Shown: one piece after another, positions 50,213-52,104 of the stretch
Numbering within the stretch: position 1 is the stretch's first letter
How the letters are laid out: every line of letters starts with the position of its first letter
NCBI GenBank assembly: GCA_910579785.1
Contig: CAJTVJ010000011.1
Location: forward strand, 1-52,104
DNA: 52,104 nt
Source: an uncultured Christensenella sp.
Lineage (GTDB): Bacteria; Bacillota; Clostridia; Christensenellales; UBA3700
Direction: 5' to 3'
Program-made: the position numbers and the translations under genes
Notes under the pieces: generated by a model
Database searches by the model: none
Told to the model about the DNA's origin: nothing
What the model saw: only the letters and a program-made list of their open reading frames with translations

Positions 50213-50234
50213 CGACATATATTTTTATATGTCG
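50213..50234. promoter_or_regulatory. Perfect palindrome upstream of the phosphate operon
   Basis: CGACATATA-TTTT-TATATGTCG forms a 9-bp inverted repeat, 42 nt before the PiT start codon. A possible promoter (TTGAAT, 18-nt spacer, TATTAT) lies just upstream, so the palindrome would lie in the early transcript or act as an operator. It does not resemble a PhoP box. Confidence 0.5.
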
Positions 50235-50275
50235 CATATGATTTTATTATACTGCAAAACAAATTGAGAGGTAAG

Positions 50276-51304
50276 ATGAACGCATACACGGTAGTGATTT
50301 TAATAATGGCGATAACATATACGTTTTATATGGGGTTCTCCGACGGAGCCAACGCCGTTGCTACTTGCGTTGCGACAAGAGCGATAAAGCCTTATTATGC
50401 GGTGCTGATAGCAGGCGCCGTCAAATTTATCGCGCCGCTGATAATTTGTTATTGGCTGGGCAACGACAGCGTAGCCCGTACGGTCGGCTCTCTTATCGAC
50501 GGATCGTCTTTTGCCGATATATCGTCAAAAGAGGGATTTATATTTTTGTTTTCGACGATGCTTGCCGCGCTTATTTGGTCGGCGATAAGCATATTCACGG
50601 CGTTGCCTAATTCCACGTCGCACACTTTGCTGGGAGGACTTGTAGGGGCAGGGCTTGCCAGCTTTGGTTTTTCCGGAATTGATTGGACGGCAGTGGGGCT
50701 CAACGTCATACTCATGGTATTTTTGACTCCGTTGATTTGCATAGCGGTAGGTATTTTGTTTGACAGATTTTTTATATGGATGTGCCGCAGGATGGACAGG
50801 GGCGTCAAGAAGTTTTTTAAGGCGGCGCAAGTCGTCAACGTATCACTTTTGAGTACGTCTATATCCATCAACAACGTGCAAAAGTCCATGGGAGTATTCT
50901 TGCTTGCAACGGTTATGTGCAGCGGAGAAAGTATGGAGGGGTACAAATTCAACTTTTGGACGGTCGCGATACTGTCGTTTGCCATCATGCTGGGATTGCT
51001 TTTCGGGGGCTATAAACTCATCTACACCGTCGGCAAAAAGATATACAGAATGGGTACGATACAGTCTGTCGTAGCTCAGCTGTCTACGGCAAGCGTGGCT
51101 TTGACATGTTCGTTTATCGGCATACCCGTCAGCACGGGACAGGTGGTCTCGTCGAGCATAATAGGAGTGGGCATAGCCGAGAGAATAAGCGGCGTGCATT
51201 GGACGAGAGTCAAAAAGATTTTTGCAAATTGGATATTGACTTTTCCGATAGCAATGTGCGTAGGCGCGTTGATATGCCTAATATTGCGCGCAATATTTTT
51301 ATAG
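50276..51304 (+). CDS. PiT family inorganic phosphate transporter
   Basis: A 342-residue membrane protein with about ten helices. The two inverted PD001131-type signatures are visible: GFSDGANAVATCVATRA near the N-terminus, and ISINNVQKSMGVFL near residue 200 in the second half. Cation-coupled low-affinity phosphate uptake is the family role. The start at 50276 is preferred because AGAGGTAAG lies directly before this ATG; an in-frame TTG four codons earlier would use up that site. The DUF47 gene follows 70 nt later, the usual pairing for PiT. Confidence 0.93.
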   Translation: MNAYTVVILIMAITYTFYMGFSDGANAVATCVATRAIKPYYAVLIAGAVKFIAPLIICYWLGNDSVARTVGSLIDGSSFADISSKEGFIFLFSTMLAALIWSAISIFTALPNSTSHTLLGGLVGAGLASFGFSGIDWTAVGLNVILMVFLTPLICIAVGILFDRFFIWMCRRMDRGVKKFFKAAQVVNVSLLSTSISINNVQKSMGVFLLATVMCSGESMEGYKFNFWTVAILSFAIMLGLLFGGYKLIYTVGKKIYRMGTIQSVVAQLSTASVALTCSFIGIPVSTGQVVSSSIIGVGIAERISGVHWTRVKKIFANWILTFPIAMCVGALICLILRAIFL

Positions 51305-51374
51305 ACGTATAAATGACAATATGTCGGATTTTAAAGACAAAAGGTGTAAATCAGATAACTTTGCGGAGGTAGAT

Positions 51375-51986
51375 ATGAAAATTTTTAGAAAGAAAGTCAA
51401 TTTTTTTGAGCTTTTGTGCAAGCAGTGCGAAATAATGTGCAGAGGTATCGACGCGCTGTATAAATACTGTCAGTCGGTGGGACAGCCCGATCACGAGAGC
51501 TTTGGCGACGAGGTGATAAAGATAGAGGACGAAGGGGATATGATGAGAAGAGTGCTTGTCGACGAACTCAATCGCACCTTTATCACGCCAATGGAGCGCA
51601 ACGATATCTTTGATTTATCCCGTCAGCTCGACGACGTGCTTGACTATGCCAAGACGACAGTCGACGAGATGCGACTTTTTAAGATAGAGCCCAACGATGA
51701 CATGATAGACCTTGTAGGCATTTTGAGTGATATAGCAGAGCATATGCAAAAAGCGGTTGTCAATATGGAGAAGCATAAATATATAGCCAAGGACGAGGCG
51801 GTCAAAGCCAAGAGCTTAGAAAATAAAATGGGCGCGCGGTATTATAAGGCGCTTGCGACGTTGTTCGAGAGCGACGACTTCAAATCTGTGTTTAAATACA
51901 GAGAGGTTTATAGGCATCTCAATACCACTGCCGACGTAGCGGACGAGGCAATGGACTATCTCATGGATATTCTTAATTCTTTTTAA
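51375..51986 (+). CDS. DUF47/PhoU-like phosphate transport regulator
   Basis: A 203-residue helical protein of the DUF47 (YkaA-like, PhoU-related) family: KVNFFELLCKQCEIMCRGIDAL, then IEDEGDMMRRVLVDELNRTFITPMERNDIFDLSRQLDDVLDYA. The ExxxD/ExxxD helices that bind metals in PhoU-like proteins are present. It is usually encoded next to a PiT transporter and thought to modulate it. The ATG at 51375 has GGAGG correctly spaced; 18 codons of in-frame sequence upstream lack a site. Confidence 0.93.
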   Translation: MKIFRKKVNFFELLCKQCEIMCRGIDALYKYCQSVGQPDHESFGDEVIKIEDEGDMMRRVLVDELNRTFITPMERNDIFDLSRQLDDVLDYAKTTVDEMRLFKIEPNDDMIDLVGILSDIAEHMQKAVVNMEKHKYIAKDEAVKAKSLENKMGARYYKALATLFESDDFKSVFKYREVYRHLNTTADVADEAMDYLMDILNSF

Positions 51987-52024
51987 TTGAGCTAAACGTA
52001 TTTAAAATCAACGTCCAATTTTAA

Positions 52025-52104
52025 CTTGATTAGACCTCTCCGCGTAGGGCGTAAGGAGCGAAGCGACGGAATAGCGAGCCAGCGGTAGCGTCTTGGGCGA
52101 GCGT
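52025..52104. repeat. Repeat module C at the window end
   Basis: A GACCTCTCCGCG fragment followed by an inverted module C (GTAAGGAGCGAAGCGACGG, then AGCGAGCCAGCG and CTTGGGCGAGCGT). The copy is cut off by the end of the window. Confidence 0.7.

Overview
The window reads as a chromosome segment from an anaerobic, spore-forming member of the Clostridia (Firmicutes), probably an uncultured gut lineage. This rests on a SpoIVA homologue, a neighbouring Cys-rich protein with a BclA-like C-terminal half, a pyruvate formate-lyase/activase pair and a bifunctional AdhE, a Clostridia-type gene set (YqeY-like, DUF5685, MmcQ/YjbR, DUF1508) and strong Shine-Dalgarno sites on many genes. No rRNA genes, insertion sequences, prophage or CRISPR arrays are visible. 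Species-level assignment is not possible by reading alone.

Layout. 1-2.6 kb: a DUF5685/J-like pair between repeat-rich spacers. 2.6-9.0 kb: a tight four-gene operon of a GGQ release-factor homologue with an eroded stop-codon reader, a UvrD-like helicase, a coiled-coil protein and a membrane-anchored repeat protein; this is the best candidate here for an undescribed system. 9.3-15.3 kb: fermentation genes pflB-pflA and adhE, the latter with two Rex-type operators. 15.4-19.5 kb (minus strand): a lipoprotein, a GH3 glycosidase and a YqeY-like protein. 19.6-21.3 kb: mnmA and tmRNA. 21.4-34.5 kb: an accessory-looking run (a frameshifted membrane gene, a DUF5655 nuclease-like protein, a FlaR-like kinase, MmcQ, a Lys-rich membrane protein, two ASCH paralogues flanking a MATE exporter, an HTH-DUF1648 fusion, GNAT, a PLC-like lipoprotein, a glycolipid glycosyltransferase, a WapI-like protein and a small XRE repressor with twin operators). 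34.8-40.0 kb: GH95-like and DUF4091 glycan enzymes and a flavin-binding oxidase-like protein. 40.6 kb: tRNA-Ser(GCU). 41.5-45.9 kb: a DUF1508 protein, an RlmI-like methyltransferase and MalQ. 46.4-48.7 kb: spore morphogenesis. 48.9-52.0 kb: a DUF3810 membrane metalloprotease, then a PiT phosphate transporter with its DUF47/PhoU-like partner.

Two genome-wide themes stand out. First, at least six genes have a clean -35/N17-18/-10 promoter whose -10 box ends 6 or 7 nt before the ATG and have no Shine-Dalgarno, so their mRNAs should be leaderless. Second, nearly all long intergenic spacers are built from a small set of repeated modules. One module is a hairpin whose stem occurs in at least four covarying versions (ATTTC/GAAAT, ACCTC/GAGGT, ATATC/GATAT, ACTT/AAGT), which points to selection or propagation on structure rather than sequence.
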